DNA of 64,000 nucleotides from Ophioderma brevispina. Its lineage: Eukaryota; Echinodermata; Ophiuroidea; Amphilepidida; Ophiodermatidae. The position numbers and the translations under genes are program-made. The number at the start of each line of letters is the position of its first letter. Positions within the stretch are counted from its first letter, which is position 1. Below, one piece after another: positions 13,078 to 24,185 of the stretch. The notes below the pieces were generated by a model. That model was given only the letters and a program-made list of their open reading frames with translations, was not told the origin of the DNA and ran no database searches. The DNA is taken from NCBI GenBank assembly GCA_023653785.1, contig JAMKCH010087969.1:141521-205520 (forward strand), read 5' to 3'.

Positions 13078-14169
13078 TCCCATCACCATTTGGTCCATTA
13101 GGTAACAAATGGTTACAATTGTAATCATTGATTTTGTATCCAACCTTTCAACACAACTTTCCTTCTATCGCCCCATTGCTATTTGTTTCAATACCATCAT
13201 TTAAATGGGAGCTAGTCCAGTAGTAGTAGACAGTAGTGTAATGTAGTAATCCAAATTTTGCCATATTGCATGGCTATATCTTTATTACGTTTTGTTCAAC
13301 TTCTCATATCACTATAATGAGAACAGATTTTTCTTTCCTTTGCTCTGCCGGATGTCAAGAGGTTTGTTTTTAATAATTTGTTGTTGACCAGGTTTCATCT
13401 CTATAAGTCATGGCTGATAGGACACATTGATTATACACTTTGTTAATACCTCTTGTGGATTGTTGTAACACAATAGATCCGTTTATGTGTGATTTTGCAC
13501 GGGGTAGATTGGATGATTCAATAGAAGTGGCTAGACAACGTCGCTTTCAGTTATATTGGGCTGGGAAAAGAAAATTAGTCTTCATACCAGTTGAGCAATA
13601 ATTTCACTTGCTTCGTCATTTTACACAGGCCTTAGTGAATCTTCGCTCGATATAGAGCAACAATAACTGAAAACTGATCCCTTCCACTATGGCTATATTC
13701 CTTTTATAAATGTATATTCTGAATATAATCGTAAAGGGCATTTAGTTCATACCATAGGCAGATGTCATTCTAGAGGATATAATACGTGTTCTCAAGACCC
13801 GAGATAACCTTGTTACACATCCTTCATGTAAAAGTAGACGCACTTAGCTTCAAACCAACGGCATAGACCAATTGCCTGGCCCGTCTATTATCGGCCAACG
13901 ACGTATCCGCCATTGTGTGATCATGTGCCAAAAGCAGTGTTATTCAGGAACTTCGTCCGATTCCGAAGTTGAAAGTATATGCTGTACCATATTGTTGATA
14001 TTGTTATCCGCACCACTCAGTGCCTCCCAGCTGGATCAGTCTTTACATATTATTCACATGAAGACAGATAATATGAAAGTATTTAAATACAGAAACTACA
14101 AAAGCGGTAGTGGTTTGACGTGTATGGGTAGATATTTTAGTAGGTCAGTTAAATGGCACTAATAGCTTC
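13078..14169. other. no gene recognised
   Basis: Contains a 96-codon open frame (13872-14162) with no recognisable domain and no supporting signals. A degenerate GTAGTA-rich patch sits near 13215-13250. Confidence 0.5.
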
Positions 14170-14177
14170 GTCCCCAG

Positions 14178-14357
14178 CAGTGGCGGATATAAGAGTCAGC
14201 AGTGTCAGCAGCTGCTGACAGGGCCCCCCTAAAATATTTCTCTCAGGGCCCCTAAAATATTGCTTTCAACCGGTCCCAAAAAAGGTCGCACTGTAGCAAT
14301 GCTATAGGGCCCTACCCTAAGCTGCTGACAGGGCCCTTATCTTTAAATCCGCCACTG
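14178..14357. mobile_element. hAT-like miniature element with intact 8-bp target duplication
   Basis: The ends are CAGTGGCGGAT and ATCCGCCACTG. Both flanks carry GTCCCCAG (14170-14177 and 14358-14365), a perfect 8-bp target-site duplication, which is the hallmark of hAT elements; CAGTGGCGG is a common hAT terminus. The interior includes an 18-bp perfect palindrome at 14203-14220 and repeated GGGCCC blocks. At 180 bp it cannot encode a transposase. Confidence 0.9.
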
Positions 14358-14365
14358 GTCCCCAG

Positions 14366-14926
14366 AACCCCAGATTTTTCCGGAAGTGGTCAAAATTTCA
14401 GTGTTAGCAGAAAGCTACTATATTTCTCATTTACCCTGTGAAATCTTAAAGCTAAAAGTAGTTCGTTGCGGATGGTTTGAGCGAAAATGTGCCCCTTTTG
14501 CTCGACCAATATCAACTTTACACAGTAATCTATGGGCTACAACAAATTACATAATTAGCTCTCACATCAAAACGGATTGAAATATCGGTAAAAAAATTTA
14601 TGTATGGAGATTTTTGGTCAAGGCCATTCAATCAAGATTTGAAAAATTATGTTCTTCAATCGAGCCATTCCCCTTAACAATTTCTACTTAGAATGATACA
14701 CCAATTTACTCCCACCGACTTCGTCTGGGGTTCAGACGACAGGCCAAGGTTATCCTTTGAGCAGACTTCTGAGGCTACTCTCCAAGTATAACTTGCCTAG
14801 GAGCACCCTTTGTATATACAAACAATTATATTGCAATAAAAGCTGTCATCAACCCGTCTCTTACGCTTCTTCGGGCTGAATACAATTTGATGTTGCCGAG
14901 ATACTTACGCTGACCTTTAAAATGTG
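14366..14926. other. no gene recognised
   Basis: A 64-codon open frame (14386-14580) is unrecognised. No repeats seen. Confidence 0.5.
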
Positions 14927-14982
14927 TTTTAAGTAATGCTGTCATTCCTTTTTCCGATATTTGCCAGTAGCATTACTTAAAA
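14927..14982. repeat. hairpin with perfect 14-bp arms
   Basis: TTTTAAGTAATGCT (14927-14940) is the exact complement of AGCATTACTTAAAA (14969-14982), with a 28-base loop. It may be the minimal remnant of a foldback element. Confidence 0.6.
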
Positions 14983-15658
14983 TTTTTAGAAGTAAAATTG
15001 TACCAACACTTCTTGCCGAGAAGAAAAACACGTTTTGGCTATATATTTGCTATATTATCTCGGTCTTATTACAGAAGATATAGCCAATTTATTGATGATG
15101 TTTGGGCTTTTTATTTTAACTCACGTGTTGATTCAGTGTACGCATACTGAAGAGTAATCCAAACGATTCGTGAAAAAATTGCAATAAATGGCGCCAAAAT
15201 TCCCTGATTGAATGGGTGAATTTCTCATTTGATAGCCGTCAGCTTGGCATTGTTATACCTTTGACCATGAAATGTATCAGTTTCTTCGTTTAGTCGTGTG
15301 TGATACTTACACAGGAGAAAGCATCAGTGTGATATCATGCATAAACTATGGATAACAATTTTGTTACACTTTATCGTCTCATGAACAGTTTCACGAAACT
15401 ATTGAAATTAACAGATTGGTTGAACGATTCCCAGAATGCACTATGGTTTGAACATTACACCACCCTGTGGTTATGTAATTTTACATAATATGTCATTTCG
15501 TCAGGATTTAAATTTGGATTTTATTTATAATTTATTGAAAACAACTTGGTCTAGCGATTACGCGACCTTTCTGTGAGCGGTGTGCAAATTGAAATACCGA
15601 CACCCTATTGATTGTTTCGGGTCATTCCAAATTTAACAAAGCGGTGTCGCAGGTTATT
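14983..15658. other. no gene recognised; one weak hairpin
   Basis: TTGGCTATAT near 15036 pairs with ATATAGCCAA near 15080. The remainder shows no open frame or repeat. Confidence 0.5.
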
Positions 15659-15901
15659 ATAGAGGTCTTCCACCTCTCGGATTAACGGCCATCTTGTCGG
15701 GAATGGCAACAAAGTCCATTCCAAATTTCTGGAGACTTTTTATCTAAAGAACAACATGGCATGTTTGATATGCATGCATTGTATGCATAAAAGTATGGGT
15801 CACACTTGAGGTCGGGTATTAAATTGATCTGAATGACGAATACTACGGGAACTAACACCTTTTGTTATAGGTTATGCATGAGTGAGGTGAAAAACCTCTA
15901 T
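15659..15901 (+). mobile_element. miniature element family D, copy 1
   Basis: The inverted ends are ATAGAGGTCTTCCACCTC and GAGGTGAAAAACCTCTAT. A second copy in the opposite orientation at 20514-20765 shares nearly all internal blocks, including TCCATTCCAAATTTCTGGAGACTTT-like, GGGTCACACTT and AACACCTTTTGTTATAGG sequences. No coding capacity. The target duplication is ambiguous because the end itself is AT-rich. Confidence 0.7.
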
Positions 15902-15973
15902 TCCACTCGATTACTCTAGATCAATATAGGACAATCAGCAACGTAAGTGCATTGTAGAAATTGCAAAACCAGA

Positions 15974-16172
15974 CACTATGAGTTACAATATGCTCATCCA
16001 CCAAGGACACAGTTTAGTGGGTTGTACTAGTACAACATTGACATGAACTGACCTTGTGATCTGGGTATCATATATCATACCCAAAAACCAGGGGGTGTAT
16101 TTTCTAAATACACTGGCGAATGGAGGATACTGAACTTTGCCAAGCAAATCAAGATTTTACTAGCTCATAGTG
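15974..16172 (-). mobile_element. CACTA-bounded miniature element, copy 2 (inverted)
   Basis: Begins CACTATGAGTTA and ends TAGCTCATAGTG, flanked on both sides by AGA (15971-15973 and 16173-16175), a 3-bp duplication. It is the reverse complement of the copies at 1-210 and 32256-32457. Confidence 0.8.
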
Positions 16173-16318
16173 AGAATGGATAGTTTGTGGGCTGAAAGTT
16201 TCGGGTCCTAGGCGATTGTTGTTCTTGGCCACAGGTGAGAAATGCGCATTACCCATGATACATAGCGGACTCGGTTCCAAGACACCTATTAACATGTGCG
16301 CACATAGTCATTGCATTG

Positions 16319-16412
16319 GCCTACAACAAAACACCGACAATACACACAACGTCAATGTTGTAATTGTAAAAGCCAACATGTCAGCGCCCTACATGGTACA
16401 GTGCACAAGAAA
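16319..16412 (+). repeat. dispersed repeat, partner at 37833-37943
   Basis: Shared blocks ACACAACGT, AATTGTAAA, AGC.CCCTACATG and GCACAA.AAAGGG occur in the same order in both places. The match runs a few bases into the foldback that follows here, so the true boundary is uncertain. A 123-codon open frame (16216-16587) spans this and the next element and is most likely fortuitous. Confidence 0.45.
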
Positions 16413-16560
16413 GGGTAGCGTTCTTAGAAGTACCATGGAGCCAATGAGGTATTGCCATTCATTCCGTCAAGCGCTACTGCACAACGTTATACAGCTCATG
16501 TCAGAATCAATTGTAATACCTCATTTGCATCCATGGGACTTCTATATGAAACGTCTACCC
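16413..16560. mobile_element. small foldback element family E, copy 2
   Basis: Reverse-oriented relative of 8843-8994. Its left end GGGTAGCGTTCTTAGAAG is degraded and its right end CTTCTATATGAAACG is well preserved, followed by CTACCC. AAGAA lies just outside both ends and could be a short target duplication. Confidence 0.6.
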
Positions 16561-16636
16561 AAGAAGGGGTTAGCAATCCTACATTGAAAACATGTGTGGA
16601 TGACTTGGTGTACTTGTTATTCAAAACCTTCCCATA

Positions 16637-17197
16637 TACACTGCAAAAACTGGGGTGTTAAAATTTAACACCAAGTCGGTTGTCACGCTTGTGGTGTTAG
16701 TTTCTGGTGTTGAAATTTAGGATTTAACACCACTCGGTGTTGCTACATAATTTTAATTATGGATGTTGGTGTTCTATTTATAATTTGTTAGAGGCAAGCA
16801 GTTATAATAGAAGCACAAAATAACGAATTAATAATTTTCTAACTAAAATATCACACGTTCCAATATCAATGTTAACACCAAAGTTTGGTTGTTAATTAAC
16901 AAACACCAGAGGGAGGGGTCCCGTATTGACTCCAGGAGAGTGTTAAATTACACCAGTAGTGTCAATATGACACCCGGCAGTGTTAAAAAAAAATGATTAA
17001 CACCATATGTGGTGTAAAATTAACACCAAGCAGTTGTCGTAGCATTGACATTGTAACACCAAAATTCGGTGTTATATAACACTAACATGGTCTGTGGAAT
17101 CTAACCCAGTGGGTTGTGGTCCAATATTGACTCCGGGATGGTGTTAAAATTAACACCCATGGTGTTAAAGTTAACACTTCCAGTTTTTTGCAGTGTA
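16637..17197. mobile_element. TA-flanked miniature element with many TTAACACC motifs
   Basis: Inverted ends CACTGCAAAAACTGG and CCAGTTTTTTGCAGTG are flanked by TA. The interior contains numerous copies of GGTGTTAA or its complement TTAACACC in both orientations, often paired as GTGTTAAAATTAACACC, so single strands could fold in many alternative ways. The terminal TA suggests a TA duplication. The superfamily cannot be fixed without related elements. Confidence 0.7.
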
Positions 17198-19095
17198 CGT
17201 ATTGTATCTGTTCAGCTGTTCAAGTTCAATATAAATTGTTTGTTAATACAATGTAAGTCCTGTTGTCGTTGATGCAGCTTGTCTTTGGCAAACTTAAAGC
17301 AAGTCACTTGTAAAGTGCAAAGGATTTCCCTTTTCGTTCCTCAGTACTCATCTAGTTATGAAGCTAGCTCGACTGGCGTGTCATACGTTACGGCCCCCAG
17401 CACAATTCATTTCAATTTTTAATGGAGGTATAAGTGTCATTTCAAGATTTATTTTTGCAAGAGGTCATCTTCAAACAACCACAACTACATAATACCTTCA
17501 AGCGCTTCCGTACAATTTCGATATGAGAACTAAGTTTGATATTTTGCACAAAATGAAAGAGCAGTTTAGTACTCGTGAGGTTTGGTATTTAAATAAGGTA
17601 TAATCAGACGACGGAACTGCTATAAGAATATTAAAGGATAGGATGGTTTGTCTTTTTAGTGCCTCTAAGGAATAACCAGAGTTAAGTGATGTCAGGCATT
17701 TTAAATTGCAATTTCGATTTTTCAATAATTTGCGCTTCTGTTATTTTCTTCCGGTTGTTCTTTTAAGAGTCACAAAAAGTAACGGATATTTCTATAAGAG
17801 AGATTGTCAAATGCAAATTCTTGGTATCCTCAAGTAAATTTGTCATTTGATCTTAATGGTAATTTCGGTGCGGTCATATAAGGACAAAACTGAAACTTGA
17901 CCGTAACCACTGGGTACTTGAATAAATAGGTCGCAGTTGCCACGCACTGTAATGACTCTTTTTCTGTTGTTTTCGAAAGAGAGCCTGCAATGGTAAGATC
18001 GCCATATGTAGTTCGATCATCGATGACCATACGATTCAATGACAGATTTCTTTCCATGCACTGATTAGTATTAATATTTTTAAATTTTTTTCTTGGGGTG
18101 TACTAAATTTGCGGAAGCTATTCGTTTGTTAGAATTCATTGTTTGTTATATCTGCGTGTAATATTGACCTATTTGTTCAAGTATCTTAGTAGAAATTCGC
18201 GGGTGTCACGTTTAGTATCATACATGTTGCGAGCCCACAATCCTTTGAATTTCGCTTACACCGTTCGGTAGCAATTTGCGTTCATGTGAGCCTTCTTTTA
18301 TTGTTAATGAGCAAACAGTATCACTTGAAGGCAGAGATGTATTTGTTTCGAGCGCAAGGTCACTATTGCTGTAAGGCAAAGATATCAAGTTCGCCCTTGT
18401 ATTTCATACTATTTCTTTGCTTACACAAGTAGATGGGCAGTAAGCAATCATGATCTAGGTGTAATTTCTGCAGATTTCGTGTAGGTTCCTCCGTATATCT
18501 TGCATGTACTAGTTTACAAATAGTTGTCAGGAGCAGACCAACTTGACAAATGCTTGATCTGATTTTTTTTTTAAAGAGATGGTGAAGAAATTTCATTGAG
18601 GAAAATCTGCTCTACACGAACAAAATTGATTGCTCTGAAGCAGAATTTTAAAATGGTGCAGTAGCGCCGTGGTAGAACATTTAATATTCCAGATGCAAGA
18701 TAATTATATTTTGATTGAAATACTAGTTAACATCAGCAATCTACCATTTTCAATTGAAAGTACAGTAGGCCATTACAGGCATCGATAATCAGGTGATAGT
18801 CGCCACATGTGTGTATTGTAAAATTGAGAAAACCTGACACATTCCCTTGATTTCAGTTATGCACTTTTTGCAGTTTTGCTCTGTTTGATGTGCTTGTAGT
18901 TGATCATAAAAGTGCGCTAACGCGCTGACTTCAATTTAACGTAGGTTTCAAACAAAATGTCTTGTGGTTAAAAAAGGAACAGAATGAAGAAATATTGCCG
19001 TATGTGCAGATTTATTACGACATTCTTGTCTATGGAGATCTTCATGTTCAGCATTGTTCAGGAAAATCGGCATTGCCGACGTTGTATCACTTCAA
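17198..19095. other. no gene recognised
   Basis: Open frames of 75-77 codons on the minus strand (17498-17725, 17830-18057, 18363-18596) carry no motif I recognise. No repeats seen. Confidence 0.55.
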
Positions 19096-19224
19096 TAGTC
19101 AATAGACATTTTTTGCACTTTCCAAGAATCACGGAGTGGGCCCTTCCTTGCTTTGGGGGAATTTGCCCCTAGCTCTAACAAAAAAATAACGCTACCTCTT
19201 TGTGGCGGTGATCGTCAGGTTGGC

Positions 19225-19255
<31 letters not shown>

Positions 19256-19272
19256 AGGGACGTTAGGGATAT
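19096..19272 (+). mobile_element. miniature element family C, copy 1, with 28-T run
   Basis: Shares CACGGAGTGGGCCC, AACGCTACCTC, TGCGGTGATCGTCAG-like and GACGTTAGGGATAT blocks with copies at 28592-28756, 47143-47281 and 56027-56221 (inverted). A run of 28 T (19228-19255) interrupts the right half. The left terminus is degraded, so its start is approximate. Confidence 0.6.
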
Positions 19273-20364
19273 AGTGTGCCCAATAGAAAATCAGTAACGA
19301 TCGATTAAAACATGTGATGAATTATTGAACAGAATATAACTAAAAGGTTTATTTGTTTTATTCATTGCATACTTTTTTCATGACACTATGTACTACGTAT
19401 CATCATGGCCTTTCATTTTCTGGGGATCATTGCGGGCAGATCAAAACGGCGGCAATGTAACGGAATATGTTAAAATTAAAAAAATCAAAATAATGATATT
19501 ACAATTTTTTACTAATACAGACATATACATATAGATATATAGATATTTTAGCCTGGCAATCGCTTTTCCTATCATTTGCCGCAATAGATTTCTATTTTCA
19601 AATGACTAACAAAACCAACAAAACAGCGACATTGTAACAAACTTTTTTTTTTCTCTCAAGGCAAAAGCAAAGCCCCGGGATTAAAAACAAAGAGCTGACT
19701 TAGAAACACTTTCAGTAAGAGGTTTTTCTCAAAATTCGTATCCCTTTGAAACCCCTGCACAAATCATTGTCTGCAGTTTTTTTTAATGTATGACTGGCCA
19801 AATGCACGATTCCTCCTTTCAAACGCCGGTCATTAAAAAGGAATATAAACTTCAAGAACAATCAAACGCAAGGACAGACGTTACACACTCTTTCGTTAAT
19901 TTAATTTCCCGCCAATTTCAAGAAAATGGCCTAGCCCAAATAAGGTCGTTGAATATATTTGGCGCTCAAAGTGGATTAAAGAGGAAGGAAATAAGGGGAA
20001 ATTCCTCCTCATATTCACGTGTGGTTTTCAGAAAAGGTTGATCATAATTTTTAAAGAGAAAATATTAAAGTTTTTTCTGATAGAATTGGGTACACCTTTC
20101 TAACAACAGGATGAAAAGGAAGAAGAGCAAAGGAAATATGAAAAATGAAACGAAAGCGATAACCGGATGTTTGGCAACTCAATTATTTGTGAGTGGATGT
20201 GCAGAACCAAAGAAATGTTGGGTGGTGATCGCACAGAGACTGCAATAGTAGTTTTAAGCCGTTCATTCACTGAGTGAAAGTACAATAATAATGGTGTTAT
20301 CCGAACGCAATTTCCCGGTGTGTTAAATCATCTATAATAGTTGACTGGACTTTTGTTTGTCCTA
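19273..20364. other. no gene recognised
   Basis: An 83-codon open frame at 19790-20041 is unrecognised. Some TA-rich low-complexity sequence occurs near 19518-19548. Confidence 0.5.
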
Positions 20365-20414
20365 CAGATCATCCAAGTATGCGACGAATACAATACGTGC
20401 ACCTGGTTCATCTG
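20365..20414 (+). repeat. short dispersed repeat, partner at 8569-8619
   Basis: Reverse-complement match of about 50 bp to 8569-8619 with scattered differences. Confidence 0.4.
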
Positions 20415-20513
20415 AATATTCGTATTTCTTCAGGTGATTCTGTTGTATTGTCTTGGGTTCTGGAAGACTGATATTACCAAGTTAACCTATTGACCTCCTG
20501 TGCAAACGCCCTA

Positions 20514-20765
20514 ATAGGGGTCTTTCACCTCACTTATGCATAACCTATAACAAAAGGTGTTAGTTCCCGTAGTATTCGTCATTCAGGTCAATTTAATACC
20601 CGACCTCAAAGTACTTGTGCTATTCAAAGTGTGACCCATACGTTTATGCATACATGTCCAACATGCATGTCTTTCTTTAGATTTAGAAAGTCTCCAGAAA
20701 TTTGGAATGGACTTTGCCATTCCTGGCAAGATGGCCGCTAATCCGAAAGGTGGAAGACCCTTTAT
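20514..20765 (-). mobile_element. miniature element family D, copy 2
   Basis: Reverse complement of the element at 15659-15901. It begins ATAGGGGTCTTTCACCTC and ends AAGGTGGAAGACCCTTTAT. Open frames on the minus strand in this interval belong to the repeat. Confidence 0.7.
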
Positions 20766-20797
20766 AGATATCGGGCTACATTGTTGCAATTTTACGC

Positions 20798-21012
20798 AAT
20801 GAGGTCTTTTTCTCTCCTGCTTGTGCTTCTTTATGTCTCCCCTTATTCTTCAATCACCACATCATTACCATCATCTCTCTTAGCTCTATCACTCTCTCGC
20901 TCACCACAAATTACTCGCAATTTAGCTATATTTCTCCCCCTTTCTCCTGATTGTCCATCTCTTTCACACTTACCCTGTCCTTTTTTTCTGCTTCTTCGAA
21001 TTTCAGCACAAC
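20798..21012 (+). repeat. pyrimidine-rich strand-asymmetric tract
   Basis: Over about 200 bp the plus strand is dominated by C and T (CTTTTTCTCTCCTGC, CATCTCTCTTAGCTC, TCCTTTTTTTCTGC). The 90-codon open frame from 20781 looks like a hydrophobic, Leu/Ser-rich signal peptide, but this follows from the base composition, so I do not call a gene. Confidence 0.55.
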
Positions 21013-21053
21013 CACCTCTTTTGGGAGTGTCACTATTGTGCTCCAGGGCTTAA

Positions 21054-22654
21054 TCCTTCCCCCCGGTCAGATTTCATTTAGGTAATGAGATCCAACACCG
21101 TCCTTCGAATTCGAGGATAGTAGCGCGCGAATTGTTGCGGTGTATCTAGAGTAGAGCACAACAGTACAGTTTAAGCAAACGTGTTGTTTACAAATATCGG
21201 AAATCTCTCAACTTTCAAGACAGCCTTCACAAATCAATTTTGTTTTCTTCTTTTATTTGGTTTTGTTTTATTAAGTCCCGTCTGTTGGAGCCGAAGGGGC
21301 TCTGTGTCATCAGTACCCACCATCTCTTTCAATGTTGCGATCTTATGATGTTGTATAGCGATGTTTGTATCGATGTGTGTCAATTTAGATATCTCACAAG
21401 TACGTGGTCGATATATCCTGCAAACTTTTATGCTATGATATGCGAATGTTGTATAAATTGCCGTAGCACCTACAAAAAATAGCAATTGTACACACGATCC
21501 TTTGCTTTAAGTTTTATTTCTCCCTCCAGTTAATACGAAACGTGCTCTTTACCCTTTTTCAATATTAAGCACTGCGTTTACGTTATTGCATTCTTCTAAA
21601 TATAAAAGGTAATGTCAACTTAAAAGATACAATTGGATTTACGCTACAAACAAGAAATATATCGATTTTATTGGCAACTTATTTCATGCTCCATAATAAA
21701 ACAGCTGCTCGTGATTTAATTTTGGTCCAATGTAATCCCGACTTTAATTCTTTCGTTCTTGGCACCTGTTTCTTTTGATTTATCAAGCCTTTCTGCATTG
21801 CTTAAAGGGATACAGTCGGCATTGATCTAACCCTGACTCGTTCAATATGTATTCACTTCAAATTTTGGGTGTAGTGTAAACCTGTGATGTTTTGTCATTT
21901 ACATTGTTTTACACTTTATCTTGTTTAACAACGTATTTTCATTCACACGGCTTTTGCTAAATGTGTGATTGCTATCCCATACTAAATAAACCGTATAATT
22001 TATTGACTGGATTTTCATCTTTTTTATTTTTACATAAGTCAAAAGATATAACCAGACAAAAAAAAAAACCCTCACTCATTTCTCACTGATATATGATTTT
22101 CCATTGATCAATAAGACGGCAGACCTTCAATAGATGAAGCCCGTTTGTTCTGTGGGTAAATTCAATGTTGAAGTGGAATTTTCTTAAAAACAGTTTTAAT
22201 GTATCAACTCGTATACTGCTACAACAACAACAAATGCAGTTTCGAATAAGGCGAATAAAACGATCCATCATGGTGTATGTGTGTGCTCATGTGTATGTCT
22301 GCATCTGTGTGCATACATGTGCATGTGTTGTAAATATAAATTGATGCATACATGATAATTGAAAAAATAACCAATCGGTTTCCTAAATTGCATTTTTTTT
22401 TACTCGTAAAAAAATGGTATTAGTGTGCATTTTTCTATTCTAAAAAAGTGCGGTGAAAAATGTTCTCTTTGAATGACATCGCTTGATAGGCTACTGCATC
22501 ATTGATGCTCTCAATTAAATGTATTGTACAACTGCTTATAGCTCGCACGTCAAACTTCTTGAATAAAAATGACGATAAGCTGCGCAGCAATAACATTCCA
22601 CTCTTTTCGGACTATCATTTTTCCTTATCGTGAATCAATGCTGGTAGAGATGGT
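21054..22654. other. no gene recognised; TG-rich patch
   Basis: Opposing open frames at 21234-21485 are shadows of each other and unrecognised. A degenerate TG/CA-rich patch lies at 22264-22330. Confidence 0.5.
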
Positions 22655-22663
22655 AAACTATAT

Positions 22664-22768
22664 GGGAGTTTCCGTAACCTGACCCATCTGACACACTTTT
22701 TCTGACACACTTATAAATTCGGAAACCTTAGCGGAATAAACCTGTGCTTTATTCCGTGCTTTACTCCC
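22664..22768. mobile_element. Mutator-like foldback miniature, copy 2, perfect 9-bp target duplication
   Basis: Starts GGGAGTTTCCGTAACC and ends TTTACTCCC, flanked by AAACTATAT on both sides (22655-22663 and 22769-22777). It corresponds to 12910-13068 with most of the right hairpin arm deleted. The perfect 9-bp duplication supports a Mutator-like assignment and suggests a fairly young insertion. Confidence 0.8.
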
Positions 22769-22777
22769 AAACTATAT

Positions 22778-23700
22778 CAGTTGGGTTAGAGCAATTACAG
22801 AGACTCAAGCGAAATTGCAATACATATGACTGTTTCAAGAAAACACACATACATACGAACACACGTTTCTTCTCTTTCTTGTATTTCCCCGGTCAATTTT
22901 ATGCCCAAATTGACAACGAATTTGCACAATGTAATTTGATGCTGCTTTAATACATTGACACTCAATTTGGACTCGGGATATTGGGTGTTTTTGTGTTTTA
23001 CGACAAATTAAGTTTGGCGTAAATTTGTTGCTGAAGCAACGATAACCATCTCGGTGAGTGATTGACCGGGGGGTGTTGATGCGGCTCTGTTTTGACAGTG
23101 GCATCTCCTTAAATGTCAGTGCCGACTTCTTGCTTGCATTCCGTCAGAGACGGCTAGAAGGCGATAACAAAATGAGGGAAACTCCTATTGGTCATTTTGT
23201 CTTGTAGCCACTCCTTTATCCTGAGGATATATTATCGACCACTCTAAAACGCCGGCAACTCAAAGTCCGTTTTAAAGGTTTACAGGCATGTTGGGGCATT
23301 CTCATTTATTTTGACAATCATTAAATCTCTGGAGACCAGTGTAAAACTCAATTTGAGAAAGTCATTTTGTTTTGGGGATTAATTTGTGTCACTCTTGTAC
23401 ATTTTGCTCTTTAATAAGGTCAGCGAAACTCGTATCTTTCCCACGTAAAAATGCGTGAAGCATCTTCTGAAGCTCAACGTCAGACTGCTGCAAAGACTTG
23501 TTAAATGGATTATCGACTGGTTAACTGGACATTGTTGACATCAAACAACATGCCTGTTGCTGCTCCCAATGTTAGAGACTCCCTGCATTAATATAATACC
23601 CTGCCAAATCCCTCACATACGATGTACCTATTATAGGGACCACATTAGCCATATAGGTACCACAGTGGCCATGTGCGTAATTGGTATTGTGGTACACCCA
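22778..23700. other. no gene recognised
   Basis: An 89-codon minus-strand frame (22835-23104) is unrecognised. The segment 23597-23700 contains several GTACC and GGTAC words around the palindrome at 23701-23720. Confidence 0.5.
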
Positions 23701-23720
23701 TACCTACTATATAGTAGGTA
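23701..23720. repeat. perfect 20-bp palindrome
   Basis: TACCTACTATATAGTAGGTA is its own reverse complement. It lies just upstream of the SINE and may be the core of a decayed foldback element. Confidence 0.8.
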
Positions 23721-23808
23721 CACTGTGTATTCCTACAATGCGGACGAGTAACACGTACACAAACACCCAACCAAACACACCACCCACCACACACACGCAT
23801 ACACGAGA

Positions 23809-24125
23809 GCACGTGTGCGCAATCGGATAAGTGCAGGACTCGTAATCCTAAGACCATTGTAATTCGTGAGTTCGAGCCCCAGGTACAGTCAACGTGTTTG
23901 TGTCCCTGAGCAAGATACTTAATCTTAATTGCCTTGTCGACCCAAGCGAAATATTGCATGTGGAATATTACAATCTAAGTGTATATTAGGATGTGCTCTT
24001 GGCCAGCAGTCACCTAGATGAAGCGAAATGATTGTGACGATTTCGTGATGGCGGCGTAATAATAACAGGCAACAGCACTTTCAGACTGTTTATGGTGATA
24101 AAATGCTCTATTAAAAAAAAAAAAA
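23809..24125 (+). mobile_element. tRNA-derived SINE with V-like core
   Basis: The head has an A-box-like stretch (TGCGCAATCGGATAAG, about 23815-23830) and a B box (AGTTCGAGCCCC, 23869-23880), the internal RNA polymerase III promoter of tRNA-derived SINEs. The body contains GTCCCTGAGCAAGATAC followed by TTAATTGCC, which resembles from memory the conserved central domain of V-type SINEs. It ends in a 13-A tail (24113-24125). SINEs are copied by the machinery of partner LINEs. The 5' edge is approximate and I could not define a target duplication. Confidence 0.75.
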
Positions 24126-24185
24126 CTAGAAAAAAACTGATTATTATTATACACCTCAGACCCTACTTTAATAGTATACTTTTAA

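Noticed and set aside
16216..16587. 123-codon frame
   Set aside because: It spans two different repeats and the frame is not kept in their other copies.
20781..21053. 90-codon frame with a signal-peptide-like hydrophobic start
   Set aside because: The whole interval is a pyrimidine-rich tract, which yields Leu/Ser/Phe/Pro in any frame.
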